Positions 42,760-51,431 of a stretch of DNA of 64,000 bases are shown here, one piece after another. A program made the position numbers and the translations under genes. The notes beneath the pieces were generated by a model, which did not search any database, was not told the DNA's origin, and was given only the letters and a program-made list of their open reading frames with translations. Each line of letters opens with the position of its first letter. The first letter of the stretch is position 1. This DNA comes from Pyxidicoccus caerfyrddinensis (GTDB lineage: Bacteria; Myxococcota; Myxococcia; Myxococcales; Myxococcaceae): NCBI RefSeq assembly GCF_010894405.1, contig NZ_JAAIYA010000009.1, positions 286,557 through 350,556 of the forward strand. Reading direction: 5' to 3'.

Positions 42760-44085
42760 TTACTGCTGACGGCGACGGCGACGCATCAGCACGCTGAGCA
42801 GCGCGGCGCCGAGCGCGGTGACGCTGAAGCCCGCGGGCACCGAGCTGCAGTTCGGGCCCTCGCCCGTCTTGCCCACCTTGACGATGAGGTTGGAGGTGGA
42901 GACGCGCTGGTCCGGGAAGACGCGGTCGGAGAAGGCCAGACGCGCCGTCACCTGCAGCTCGTACTCGCCCTCCTCGTCCGGCGTGAAGGTCGGCACGCTG
43001 CCGTCCACGTAGGTGTACTGCCAGTCACGGCTGAGCGTCACGGCGCCCTGCGGGTTCTCCACCACCGCGCTGGAGCCCTCGGGGCGCTTCGTCACCGTCC
43101 ACTTGTACTCCATGGCCGCGCCGTTGCGGTTGGCGAACAGCGGCGGGCGCAGCGCCTTGCCGGCCTCATCCACCGTCATGGTCTGTCCACCGCTGATGGT
43201 GAAGGGCGCCTTCGGGTCCAGGCAGTCATCCGGGCGGCCCTCGTCCAGCACCAGGCAGTAGCGCGTGTCGCACGCGTCGCCGGAGCCGTCGCGGTCATCG
43301 TCGAGCTGCTCGCGGTTGGAGATGGCCACGCAGTTGTCCTGCGCGTTGAGGATGCTGTCGTTGTCGATGTCCGCGTCGCACGCGTCACCCTGGGCATCCG
43401 CGTCCGCGTCCGCCTGGTCCGGGTTGGCCAGGCCGGGGCAGTTGTCGCCGTTGTCGGAGATGTTGTCGCCGTCCGCGTCCACGCGGCACTGGCTGCCGTC
43501 CGTGGGCATCACCTGGCTGGGGTTGGAGACGCGCGGGCAGTTGTCCTGGCCGTCGGCGACGCCGTCGTTGTCGTCGTCGAGGTCGCAGACGTCACCGGCG
43601 GCGTCGGCGTCCAGGTCGCTCTGGTCCTTGTTGGGCACCAGCGCGCAGTTGTCCCTGGCGTTCTCGACGGTGTCGTTGTCCTGGTCCCCGTCGCAGTCGT
43701 CGCCCTTGCCGTCGCCGTCCGCGTCGCGCTGCGTGAAGTTGGAGAGCGCCGAGCAGTTGTCGCACGCGTTGCCCACCGCGTCGCCGTCCTCGTCCGTCTG
43801 GTCGCGGTTGGAGACGAACGGGCAGTTGTCGCGGTCGTCCGCCTTGCCGTCGCCGTCCGCGTCGTCCGTGTAGGCCAGCGTGTCGCCGTCATCCGTGTAG
43901 TTCACCCAGACGGAGCAGCCGCACCCACAGCCACAACCGCCGCCCTCCTCCTGGGGCTTGCCGCAGCTATCGCCGAGGCACTCCGGATTGTCGGGGTTGT
44001 TGTTGGACTGCGCCTGGGCCACCGACGGGCTCAGGAAGAGAAAAGCTCCCAGCGTGAGAGCCGATGCAACGCGAACGAGTGACAT
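42760..44085 (-). CDS. Secreted TSP3-repeat protein with MYXO-CTERM-like anchor
   Basis: A 441-residue protein with a cleavable signal (ending SVAQAQS), a Cys/Gly cluster GGGCGCGCGCSV near residue 50, and about eight TSP3 repeats (DADGDGKADDRDNCPFVSN and similar) that bind calcium. Then comes an Ig/PKD-like domain, and a C-terminus made of a cysteine (PNCSSVPAG), a hydrophobic helix and five arginines. The last element is the tripartite layout of MYXO-CTERM-type surface sorting signals. Start ATG 44085 has AAGGAG 7 nt upstream. It is first in the operon that continues to 36612. Confidence 0.87.
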   Translation of the reverse strand: MSLVRVASALTLGAFLFLSPSVAQAQSNNNPDNPECLGDSCGKPQEEGGGCGCGCGCSVWVNYTDDGDTLAYTDDADGDGKADDRDNCPFVSNRDQTDEDGDAVGNACDNCSALSNFTQRDADGDGKGDDCDGDQDNDTVENARDNCALVPNKDQSDLDADAAGDVCDLDDDNDGVADGQDNCPRVSNPSQVMPTDGSQCRVDADGDNISDNGDNCPGLANPDQADADADAQGDACDADIDNDSILNAQDNCVAISNREQLDDDRDGSGDACDTRYCLVLDEGRPDDCLDPKAPFTISGGQTMTVDEAGKALRPPLFANRNGAAMEYKWTVTKRPEGSSAVVENPQGAVTLSRDWQYTYVDGSVPTFTPDEEGEYELQVTARLAFSDRVFPDQRVSTSNLIVKVGKTGEGPNCSSVPAGFSVTALGAALLSVLMRRRRRQQ

Positions 44086-44106
44086 GGTGACTCCTTTCAG
44101 CCCATT

Positions 44107-44122
44107 GCTCCTAGCAAGGAGC
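44107..44122 (-). promoter_or_regulatory. Small hairpin in the leader of the TSP3 operon
   Basis: GCTCCT (44107-44112) pairs with AGGAGC (44117-44122) around a 4-nt loop, about 20 nt upstream of the start codon at 44085 on the minus strand. It may stabilise the leader or mask ribosome access, or be incidental. Confidence 0.3.
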
Positions 44123-44199
44123 GATCCGTAGCCAACACTCGAACGAAACCTTGGAGAATCAAGAGGTTGGAGACAAGCCTGGGAAGCGGGCCGCGGGGA

Positions 44200-44214
44200 T
44201 GTGGGGGGCACTCC
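44200..44214 (-). promoter_or_regulatory. 15-bp shared upstream element, copy 1
   Basis: Read on the minus strand this is GGAGTGCCCCCCACA, 114 nt upstream of the TSP3-operon start. An identical 15-mer in the same orientation relative to its gene occurs at 48562-48576, upstream of the Glt/Nfs-like operon. Confidence 0.4.
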
Positions 44215-44254
44215 CCATTGAAGACGTGGGGTGGACTCCACACCAGGACGTGGA

Positions 44255-45904
44255 TCAGGTTCCGAGAATGAAGTCGTTGGGGTCGAGGGGGATGGTGCCC
44301 GCGGGGGTGCGGCCGGCCTCCTCGCTGTACTGGATGGGCTGGACGAGGAGCGAGCCGATGCCGGCGCCGCGGGGGTCATTGTCCCGGCCGGCCTGGAGGT
44401 AGAGGTACACCTCGTTGGTGCCCGCGGGGATGACCTCGCCCGGAATGAAGGGGTGGGGCCGCTCGCGGGTGGGGACGACGGTGATGTTCTCCGCGCGCGC
44501 CGCGTAGCAGGTGCGGCCGTCGGCGGAGGGCTCGGACTCCACCAGGTCGTAGCCGTAGCCGCGCTCGACGTGGAAGTCGAGGTCGGCGCTGAGCGGGTCG
44601 GCGTGCGCCTCCACCTCCGCGACGTTGGTGATGCCGTCGCGGTCCGAGTCCAGCAGGTCCTCGGGCACGAGCGGGTTGGTCATGGACAGCAATTCCACCA
44701 GGTCCGGAAGCGCGTCCCCGTCCGTGTCGCCGATGCACGGGTCCGTGCCGAGCACGCGCTCCTCGCAGGTGTTGAGCCGGTCTCCGTCCTCGTCCAGGGA
44801 CAGGTTGCAGCCGTTGATGACGTCCGGCACCAGCGGGTCCAGGCCCATGCGGACCTCCAGGCCGTCCATCAACCCGTCCTGGTCCGAGTCCAGCACGAGC
44901 GCGTCCGTGCCCAGCGCGTCCTCGTCCGAGTCCGGCAGGCCGTCCCCGTCGCTGTCGGGGAGCGCCTGGCCGGCGCGCACCACCACGTTGCGGTTGAAGG
45001 CGATGAAGCGCTTGAGCTTCAAGGAGTTGGTGCGCGCGGCGTACTTGATGCCGGTGAGGGCGCCGGGCAGGCCGGCGAAGTCCACTTCAATGGGCTCGGT
45101 GCCACCGGCGCTGGCAATGGCGGCCACGAGCTGGCGGGTGAGCGGGTCCGGCGCGGTGCCGCGCACGTAGATGGGCTGCACCACCACCTCGCCCACGCCG
45201 AACTGCTCCGCGAGCGCCTTGATTTCGCCGGTGACGGCCGTCAGCTCGCAGCTGCCGCACTGGGCATCGCAGGCGTCGCGCGATGGCGAGCCGACGGGGC
45301 CGCAGCTCGCCGCGGTGGACAGGGCGAGGCAGCGCGAGTCGAGCCCCACGCCGAAGTCGTCGTCGTCGCGAGCGCGGGCGCACGTCCTGTCCCCGGTGCG
45401 GACGATGACCACCACCATGTAGCGCGTGCGGGCCACCTCGCCCCGGCAGGACGTCTGCATGTCGCCGGACAGGAGCGTCTTGGCGAGCCGCAGGGAGGCG
45501 TGGACGCTCACCGGCCCCGACTCCTGGTACGACGCGTAGCGCGGCAGCGTGGCCTGGAACTCCGAGGCGTCGGAGAAGCCGCCCAGCAGGCCGGTCGCCA
45601 CCGTGTGGTAGGCCACGAGCCCGAACTTCACGAAGGGGCCGGAGAAGCGGCTGGTCAGCGTGGACAGGCCGTCCGTGGCGTAGCCCACCATCTCCGCCTC
45701 CACGCCCTCTCCTCCTTCGATGGCGAAGAGCACCTTGGTGGGGAAGGCGTCACCGCCCGCCAGCGGAACGCAGACGTTGCCGGAGAAGGCGGCGCGGTCC
45801 TTTCCATGGGGGCCCCGGCCGTCCAGGGCATACAGGCCCGCGTCGGAGCACGACAGCAACAGCACGGGAACGAGGAGCCAGGCGGAACGCGAGAGGGCGC
45901 GCAT
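44255..45904 (-). CDS. VWA-like lipoprotein with degenerate metal site and TSP3 repeats
   Basis: A 549-residue lipoprotein (lipobox LLSCS near residue 19) built like its neighbours: a VWA-like domain, TSP3 repeats (DSDGDGLPDSDEDALGTD, DSDQDGLMDGLEVRMG, DTDGDALPDLVELL), and a C-terminal beta domain. The metal-binding DxSxS of a working VWA domain reads AIEGGEGVE here, so ion-dependent ligand binding has probably been lost. ATG 45904 directly precedes the signal peptide, has no ribosome site, and lies 7 nt after TACAAT (45917-45912 on this strand), which would make the message leaderless. Confidence 0.85.
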   Translation of the reverse strand: MRALSRSAWLLVPVLLLSCSDAGLYALDGRGPHGKDRAAFSGNVCVPLAGGDAFPTKVLFAIEGGEGVEAEMVGYATDGLSTLTSRFSGPFVKFGLVAYHTVATGLLGGFSDASEFQATLPRYASYQESGPVSVHASLRLAKTLLSGDMQTSCRGEVARTRYMVVVIVRTGDRTCARARDDDDFGVGLDSRCLALSTAASCGPVGSPSRDACDAQCGSCELTAVTGEIKALAEQFGVGEVVVQPIYVRGTAPDPLTRQLVAAIASAGGTEPIEVDFAGLPGALTGIKYAARTNSLKLKRFIAFNRNVVVRAGQALPDSDGDGLPDSDEDALGTDALVLDSDQDGLMDGLEVRMGLDPLVPDVINGCNLSLDEDGDRLNTCEERVLGTDPCIGDTDGDALPDLVELLSMTNPLVPEDLLDSDRDGITNVAEVEAHADPLSADLDFHVERGYGYDLVESEPSADGRTCYAARAENITVVPTRERPHPFIPGEVIPAGTNEVYLYLQAGRDNDPRGAGIGSLLVQPIQYSEEAGRTPAGTIPLDPNDFILGT

Positions 45905-46076
45905 CTGTCGGATTGTACACCGCAGTTCCCCGAGAGGGCGCAAGTCACACCCACTCAGGTCACGGATTCAGGGTGAGAGTGGCACAGCGAGAGCCGAGAT
46001 TTCGGCCCGCCGTGGAACATCCGTGCCGGGCTGGTTGCTCGTCTGGCACCAAAGGTGGGTGGACGCGAGACATGTT

Positions 46077-48386
46077 TCACAGCGTCAGGAGGAACGCGAG
46101 CAGGTCATCGCGCTCCTCCGGCGTGAGCGCCTGGGCGTCTCCGTGCTTCGGCCCGGACGTCTCCAGCACCGCGCGCAGCGGGAAGCGCGTGCCCACCACC
46201 AGCCGGTCCTCCTTCACCGCGTAGCCCGCGGTGGCGCTCGTCAGCATGGGCCACACGTCCCACGTGCCCACGAGTGACGGCGGCGCCGCGCCGGGCACCA
46301 GCGTCTGCTGCTCCAGCCGCAAGGGCAGCGCGATGGGCGTGCCCACATCGAGGTACTTCCCGCGCGTCGCCGGGTCCTGGTCCAGCGTGTAGAGCGGCGC
46401 GGGGTGGCACTCCACGCAGCGGCCCCTGCCCTCGAACAGCTCACGCCCGTGCGCGGGCCGGCCCGTGCGGCCGTCCGGCAATTCCACCGTCTCCAGGGGC
46501 GCGCCGTCCTCGCCGCGGTAGGGGTTGGGCGGCGTGGCCATCAGCGCGTTGAAGAGGGTGAGCGCCTCCACCTCTTCGGGAGAAGGGTCCGGGTTGTGGA
46601 AGCGGTTGCGCGCGCCCACGAAGCTCGCCGTCTCCGCGAGACTGTGTTGGCTGGCCGGCGTGAAATACGGGGGCGTATCGCGGCTGCCCAGCACCGTGGT
46701 GGAGCGGTAGATGCGGTTGGGATGGGTCTTCTCGTAGAAGACGCCGCCGGTGTGCCCCTCGATGTGGCAGCCGTCGCAGGTGATGCCGGTGCGCCCCAGG
46801 TCCACGTAATAGAGGACCTGGCCCAGGCGGCGCTTGGCCTGCGCGCGCCCCGGCACCACCGGAAGCTGGCGCACCACGCGGGCCTGGCCCGCTCGCGCCT
46901 CGCGCACGTCCACCACCGCCACCGTCCGCGTGAAGCGGTTGAGCACGTAGAGCGTGTGCCCGTCCGGCGACAGGGCCAGTGAGCGCGGGCCGGAGTGGAG
47001 CTCCTCCCCTGCCCGTCCCTTCGTCCCGAAGTCCGCGGCCGGGCGGATGCGCGGCGTGCCGTCCGGCGGCGCCATCACCACCTCCTGCAGCACCGCCCCG
47101 CGCGCCACCTTCTCCGCGCCCGCCAGCGCCCGCGCATCCAGCACCCGCACCCGGCCGATGCCCACATCCGCCGCATAGAGCAGGCCCGCCGCATCATCCA
47201 GCGCCAGCCCCTCCGTCGCGCCCGCGCCGAAGCCCCGGTGACGCACGTAGCCGCCCGTCGCCGGGTCCACCACCGCCACGCCGCTGTTCGCGCTCACCTC
47301 CATGCGCTTCGGGTTGGGGCCCACATTGGGTCCCAGGCTCGCCATGAAGAGGCGGCCGAGCCGCTCGCTCGCCACCAGCGCGCGCGGCGCCTTGCCGCCC
47401 ATCACCTGCGCGCGGAACGGCTCCGTGTGGCCGCCCAGAATCGACACGCCCGGCCCCGGCACCACCGTGGCCACGGACGCACCATCCTCCTGCCGCAGCA
47501 ACTCCAACTGTCCCGTCTGGAGGCTGCCCACCGCGAGCAGGCCCTTCCACCGCGCCAGCGCGCGGGGGTTGGGGTCCACCGCCGTGGACCAGCGCGTCTT
47601 CCCGTCGTCGAGCGACAGCGCGTGGACGCGGTCCTTCACGTGCTCCGCGATGAAGGCCACGCCGCGCGCGCCATCCACCTCCAGCCCGTGGGCGCCGAGC
47701 GGCGCGGGCAGCACCTTTGGCGCGCTCCCCGGCGAGTCCAGCGCGTACAGGCGCAACTCCGGCTGGTAGCGGTGCACCACGCCCAGCCACGGCCGGCCCG
47801 CCGCATCCCTGTAGGTCGCGAGCGCGGAGGGCCCGTCGCCCGCGGCGAGCGGCTCCACGCGGCCCGACTCCACGTCGAGGGCGAACACCGTGTCCGTGGG
47901 CGGCGAGGCGAGGAACAGCGTGCGCCCATCCGGAGACAGCGCCATCGCCGTGAGGTCCGCGAAGGCCGCGTCGTTCACCACGGTGAGGCGCGCGGAGCCC
48001 TCGGTGCTCGAGTCTCCCGCCAGCCGCGCCTCCACCACCGCCTGCGGCACGTCCTCCGGAAGCGTCAGGCCGGACGGCAGGCGGGCATAGGCGTGGCCCG
48101 CGTCCACCACCACCAGCGGCAGCTCACGCGACAGCGGCGGGCCCAGCACCAGCCGCAGCCCGGGCCGCAGCCGCTCACCATATATCGATAAAGGCTGAGA
48201 CGTCTCATTGCTGGTGAGGCGGGGCCCCACGGACACGAGCCGTGGGCCCGGAGCGGATTGCGCGGGCGTCGTGGCGACGGGGGCCGCCTTCTCCTCCGCG
48301 CCCCGGCGCAACACCACCAGGCCCGCCACGGCCAGCACCGCCACCAGCGCCGCGAGCGCACCCCACCTGCGAGCCATGCGTGTCAC
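46077..48386 (-). CDS. Membrane-anchored beta-propeller and di-haem cytochrome c protein
   Basis: A 769-residue protein with an N-terminal transmembrane or signal segment (about residues 11-29). An IPT/TIG-like beta domain follows at about 45-130, then YVTN-type propeller blades (LSPDGRTLFLAS, LSPDGHTLYVLN), then a C-terminal di-haem region with CDGCH and CVECH. It parallels the lipoprotein at 16818-18842 but has an added N-terminal domain and no lipobox. It is probably a periplasmic or surface redox protein. GTG 48386 lies 4 nt after AGGAGG, and ATG 48377 (13 nt after it) would shorten the protein by three residues. Confidence 0.86.
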   Translation of the reverse strand: MTRMARRWGALAALVAVLAVAGLVVLRRGAEEKAAPVATTPAQSAPGPRLVSVGPRLTSNETSQPLSIYGERLRPGLRLVLGPPLSRELPLVVVDAGHAYARLPSGLTLPEDVPQAVVEARLAGDSSTEGSARLTVVNDAAFADLTAMALSPDGRTLFLASPPTDTVFALDVESGRVEPLAAGDGPSALATYRDAAGRPWLGVVHRYQPELRLYALDSPGSAPKVLPAPLGAHGLEVDGARGVAFIAEHVKDRVHALSLDDGKTRWSTAVDPNPRALARWKGLLAVGSLQTGQLELLRQEDGASVATVVPGPGVSILGGHTEPFRAQVMGGKAPRALVASERLGRLFMASLGPNVGPNPKRMEVSANSGVAVVDPATGGYVRHRGFGAGATEGLALDDAAGLLYAADVGIGRVRVLDARALAGAEKVARGAVLQEVVMAPPDGTPRIRPAADFGTKGRAGEELHSGPRSLALSPDGHTLYVLNRFTRTVAVVDVREARAGQARVVRQLPVVPGRAQAKRRLGQVLYYVDLGRTGITCDGCHIEGHTGGVFYEKTHPNRIYRSTTVLGSRDTPPYFTPASQHSLAETASFVGARNRFHNPDPSPEEVEALTLFNALMATPPNPYRGEDGAPLETVELPDGRTGRPAHGRELFEGRGRCVECHPAPLYTLDQDPATRGKYLDVGTPIALPLRLEQQTLVPGAAPPSLVGTWDVWPMLTSATAGYAVKEDRLVVGTRFPLRAVLETSGPKHGDAQALTPEERDDLLAFLLTL

Positions 48387-48561
48387 GTGACCTCCTCGCG
48401 GCAGCATCCTTCATCCCCTGTCACACCGCGATGACTTCGAGCCCTGCCTGCTCGGTTGGGCTCCAACTTCGGGAGCGGAAGAATCACGCTCTCTCACGCC
48501 ATCTTTCCAGCGAGCCGGCAACATCCGAGCCGTTTCGTGGAGCACGCGCCCCACATGGGGT

Positions 48562-48576
48562 GGAGTGCCCCCCACA
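48562..48576 (+). promoter_or_regulatory. 15-bp shared upstream element, copy 2
   Basis: GGAGTGCCCCCCACA, 75 nt upstream of ATG 48652 and identical to the element at 44200-44214 read toward its gene. It lies just upstream of the TTGACA at 48617. Confidence 0.4.
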
Positions 48577-48616
48577 CCTTTGTGTGCTCGCATTCCTCAC
48601 GGCCCCGGAGTGTGCG

Positions 48617-48647
48617 TTGACAGCTCGGTACACGCATCGCTTAACCT
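48617..48647 (+). promoter_or_regulatory. Putative promoter of the Glt/Nfs-like operon
   Basis: A perfect -35 hexamer TTGACA (48617-48622) is followed by TAACCT (48642-48647) after a somewhat long 19-nt spacer. The expected start of transcription falls at about 48654, on the start codons ATGATG, so the first gene may be leaderless. No ribosome site is visible there. Confidence 0.4.
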
Positions 48648-48651
48648 GTTG

Positions 48652-49053
48652 ATGATGCGACGCTTCCTCCTCTGCATGGCCGTCGCCCAGCTCCTCGGAT
48701 TCGGCACGCTGCTCACCCCGAGTGACTCCTGGGCCCAGAGCCGCGGCCGTACGGCGCGCTCTGCGAAATCGAAGTCCAGCAAGAAGGCCAACAACAAGGC
48801 CCCGCCAAAGATTGAAACGAAGGGCTCCGCCGTGACGGATCCGATGACGGGCGAGCCCGAGGCCAGCGCCTCGGCCGCGCCGCCGCAACGCGGACCCGCG
48901 CGCATCGACTTCGATGACCGGCTCATCCAGGGACAGACGAACAAGTCCGGAGCCGTCTATCTCTATGACCGCAAGGAGCTGAAGACGCGGTCGATGATCC
49001 GCGAACGCGAGAGCTTCCGCGCCGAGACGCTCTCCACGGTGTACGACCAGTAG
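48652..49053 (+). CDS. Small exported protein, first gene of the envelope operon
   Basis: A 133-residue protein with a signal peptide (residues 1-28, ending SWAQS), a Lys/Arg/Ser/Asn-rich basic stretch (about 30-50), and a mixed C-terminal region containing RIDFDDRLIQGQ. No family is recognised. Position 40 bp ahead of the FHA-TonB-like gene on the same strand makes it part of the complex-encoding operon. ATG 48655 is equally possible and would fit a leaderless start. Confidence 0.72.
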   Translation: MMRRFLLCMAVAQLLGFGTLLTPSDSWAQSRGRTARSAKSKSSKKANNKAPPKIETKGSAVTDPMTGEPEASASAAPPQRGPARIDFDDRLIQGQTNKSGAVYLYDRKELKTRSMIRERESFRAETLSTVYDQ

Positions 49054-49077
49054 GGAAGCACCGCCCACCAGCCCTTG

Positions 49078-49084
49078 AAGGGAG
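49078..49084 (+). promoter_or_regulatory. Ribosome-binding site supporting a TTG start
   Basis: AAGGGAG lies 8 nt before TTG 49093. The earlier in-frame TTG at 49075 has no such site, so the shorter protein is preferred. Confidence 0.6.
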
Positions 49085-49092
49085 CGTCACCG

Positions 49093-51378
49093 TTGAGCGG
49101 CCAGCCCAGCGTCCTGCAAGTCGTCATCCTCCGCGACGGCCTCCTCGTGGGGACGGAAGTCTTCGTCCCCGGTACCTACTCGCTCGGCTCGGACCCGACG
49201 TCCGACCTGCGCCTGGATGACCCGTCCGTCGAGCCGCGCCACGCGCTGCTCTACTTCCAGAACGGACGCGCGGCCATCCAGGACGCGGGCTCCGCCATCG
49301 GCCTCTTCGTCAACGGACATCGCGTCTCCGCGTGTGAAATCCGCTCGGTGGACGAGGTGCTCTGCGGCCCCTTCGTCCTCAAGACTCGCGTGCTGGCCCA
49401 GAGGCCACAGGAGGCCAAGCCCCAGCCGCCGCCGGAGCTCGCCTCGCTGCTCGGCACCGCGCAGCCCCCGCCTCCGGCCGTGGCCCCCGTCGCGGCGCAG
49501 CAGCAGCCCGCGCCCGTGCGGCAGCTCCGCCCGGCGACGCAGGTGGCCCCGCCCCAGCAGCCGCTCGCCACCACCGTCCCCGCCGTGCGCGCCGTGCCGC
49601 AGGCGCCCCAGGCCCAGCCGCAGCTCCGGCCGGTGCCGCAGCCGCCGCAGCAGCAGCCCGCCGCGCGCATGGGCCACGCGGTGACGCAGGCCGCATACCC
49701 GCCGCCCTCGGCCTCGCAGGCCGCCGCGCCCGCCATCGTCGCCATGCCGGCGCCGCAGCAGCAGGTGGTCTCGCCCATGCCGGTTCCGGGGGCGCACGCG
49801 CCGTGGCCCTCGCAGCAGCAGGCCCCCGTGGCCGTGCCGGCCGGCACGCTGCCCTCGGTGCGCCGCCGCGCCACGCAGGAGCAGCAGGTCAGCGCCAGCC
49901 CGGGCATCCTGCTCGCGGACGACCTGATGGCGGACGTCTCGCTCGACGCCTTCCCGGAGCCTTCCGGTCCGCTGCTCCAGGAGCAGCGCGTGGTCACGCG
50001 GCCCACGCACGCGCCGAAGCTGGCCCCGGGCAAGGGCGCAGCTCAGCTCTACCTGGAGCTGTACTGGGGCGCCATCCGCCGCGACGCGCGCCGCTTCGCC
50101 CCGGACAAGAAGAAGCCGGTGCAGGCCTCGCTGGACCTCCCCGAGGCCATGCCCCTGTGGGGCTTCACGCTGCCGGAGACGGGCGCGCCCTTCACGCTCG
50201 CCGAGACGCTCAACGGCTCCTTCCGCCTCTTCGTGCCCCCGGGCACCGAGGTGGAGAAGAGCGGCAATGACGGCCGCTTCGCCCCCGTCACCGGCGCCGC
50301 GCTCGAGTCCGACGGCAGCCGCCGCTTCCTCACCCTGCGCGAGGGCACCGCCGCGCGCCTGACGCAGGGACACATGTCGCTGGTGGCCTACGCCGCCCCC
50401 AAGCCCGAGCGCGTCTTCGTCAACCCGCTGCGCGGCATCCCCTGGCTGGCGCTGGCCAGCTTCGTCCTCTTCATCGGCGCCTTCGCGTCCTTCATCGTCC
50501 TCAAGCCGGACAGCCCGGAGACGGCGGACTTCACGCAGAAGAACCTGCCCCCCGTGGCCCTGCGCCTCATCGCCCCCGAGCCGAAGAAGAAGGAGGAGGC
50601 GAAGAAGAAGCTGGAGGCCATCAAGCAGAAGGCGCCCAAGCCGGTGAAGGAGAAGGTGGCGGAGAAGGCCCCGCCCAAGCCGGTGGAGAAGGCGCCCCCG
50701 CCGCCGCCCAACAAGGCCGTGGCCGCCGCGTCGGAGAACAAGGCGCTCAAGGCGCTGGCGAAGCTGTCCGCCGCCGGGCCCGCCACCAACGATTTGCTCG
50801 CCGCCGTGGACAAGCTGGGCAGTGGCCCTGGCAGCAAGAACGTGAAGAACAGCAACTACAAGCTGTCCGGCCTCATCGGCAAGGCGCCCATCGCCAACGC
50901 GGGCCTGGGCACCTTCGGCCTTGGCGGTGGCGGCAAGGGCGGCGGCGCCACGCTGGGCGCGGAGCTGTTGCGCGGCAAGGGCGGCGGCGGCATTGGCGCG
51001 CTGGGCGTGGGCGGCGTGGGCAAGGGCAAGGTGGGCGGCACCGTCACCCGCGCCACGGCCCGCAGCATCGCCTCCACCCAGGGCACCGTGGACCGCGAGG
51101 CGGTGGCCCGCGTCATCAACAGCCACCTCAACGAGGTGCACGGCTGCTACGAGCGCGCCCTGCTGAAGCAGCCCGGCCTGGCCGGCAAGGTGGTGCTGGA
51201 GTGGACCATCGGCGCCGCGGGCCGCGTCGTCGCCGCGAAGACCAAGTCCTCCACGCTCAGCAACGCCGCTGTCGAGGGCTGCATCCTCGCCAGCCTCAAG
51301 TCATGGACCTTCCCCGCCCCCAAGGGCGGCGTCGTCATCATCACCTACCCGTTCCTCTTCAACTCGGTCGGCTACTGA
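49093..51378 (+). CDS. GltG/NfsG-like protein: FHA domain, membrane segment, TonB-like C-terminal domain
   Basis: A 761-residue inner-membrane protein. Residues about 10-100 are an FHA domain (LGSDPTSDLRLDDPSVEPRHA). A Pro/Gln-rich linker runs to about 260 and a folded cytoplasmic section to about 440. A single transmembrane helix lies at about 447-468. The periplasmic part has Lys/Pro-rich and Gly-rich stretches and ends in the AgmX/PglI C-terminal domain (about 670-761) with two conserved cysteines (VHGCYERALL, VEGCILASLKSW). This layout matches GltG/NfsG of the Myxococcus gliding and sporulation machines, which link the inner-membrane motor to outer-membrane parts. The FHA domain implies phosphothreonine control. 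Confidence 0.85.
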   Translation: MSGQPSVLQVVILRDGLLVGTEVFVPGTYSLGSDPTSDLRLDDPSVEPRHALLYFQNGRAAIQDAGSAIGLFVNGHRVSACEIRSVDEVLCGPFVLKTRVLAQRPQEAKPQPPPELASLLGTAQPPPPAVAPVAAQQQPAPVRQLRPATQVAPPQQPLATTVPAVRAVPQAPQAQPQLRPVPQPPQQQPAARMGHAVTQAAYPPPSASQAAAPAIVAMPAPQQQVVSPMPVPGAHAPWPSQQQAPVAVPAGTLPSVRRRATQEQQVSASPGILLADDLMADVSLDAFPEPSGPLLQEQRVVTRPTHAPKLAPGKGAAQLYLELYWGAIRRDARRFAPDKKKPVQASLDLPEAMPLWGFTLPETGAPFTLAETLNGSFRLFVPPGTEVEKSGNDGRFAPVTGAALESDGSRRFLTLREGTAARLTQGHMSLVAYAAPKPERVFVNPLRGIPWLALASFVLFIGAFASFIVLKPDSPETADFTQKNLPPVALRLIAPEPKKKEEAKKKLEAIKQKAPKPVKEKVAEKAPPKPVEKAPPPPPNKAVAAASENKALKALAKLSAAGPATNDLLAAVDKLGSGPGSKNVKNSNYKLSGLIGKAPIANAGLGTFGLGGGGKGGGATLGAELLRGKGGGGIGALGVGGVGKGKVGGTVTRATARSIASTQGTVDREAVARVINSHLNEVHGCYERALLKQPGLAGKVVLEWTIGAAGRVVAAKTKSSTLSNAAVEGCILASLKSWTFPAPKGGVVIITYPFLFNSVGY

Positions 51379-51431
51379 CGCGGGCTCCCCCTTCCCACGT
51401 CCGTTCCCTCCAACCTCCAGGAAGCCCCACC

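Noticed and set aside
42760..44085. Direct repeats suggesting a DNA-level repeat array
   Set aside because: They follow the protein repeat of calcium-binding TSP3 units and vary at third positions.
44086..44254. Sigma54-type -24/-12 promoter for the TSP3 operon
   Set aside because: TGGC and TTGC elements occur, but the distance between the GG and GC pairs is well over the required 10 nt.
45993..46006. Small inverted repeat GCCGA/TCGGC as terminator of the 46077 gene
   Set aside because: Only five base pairs with no T tract, which is expected by chance at this GC content.
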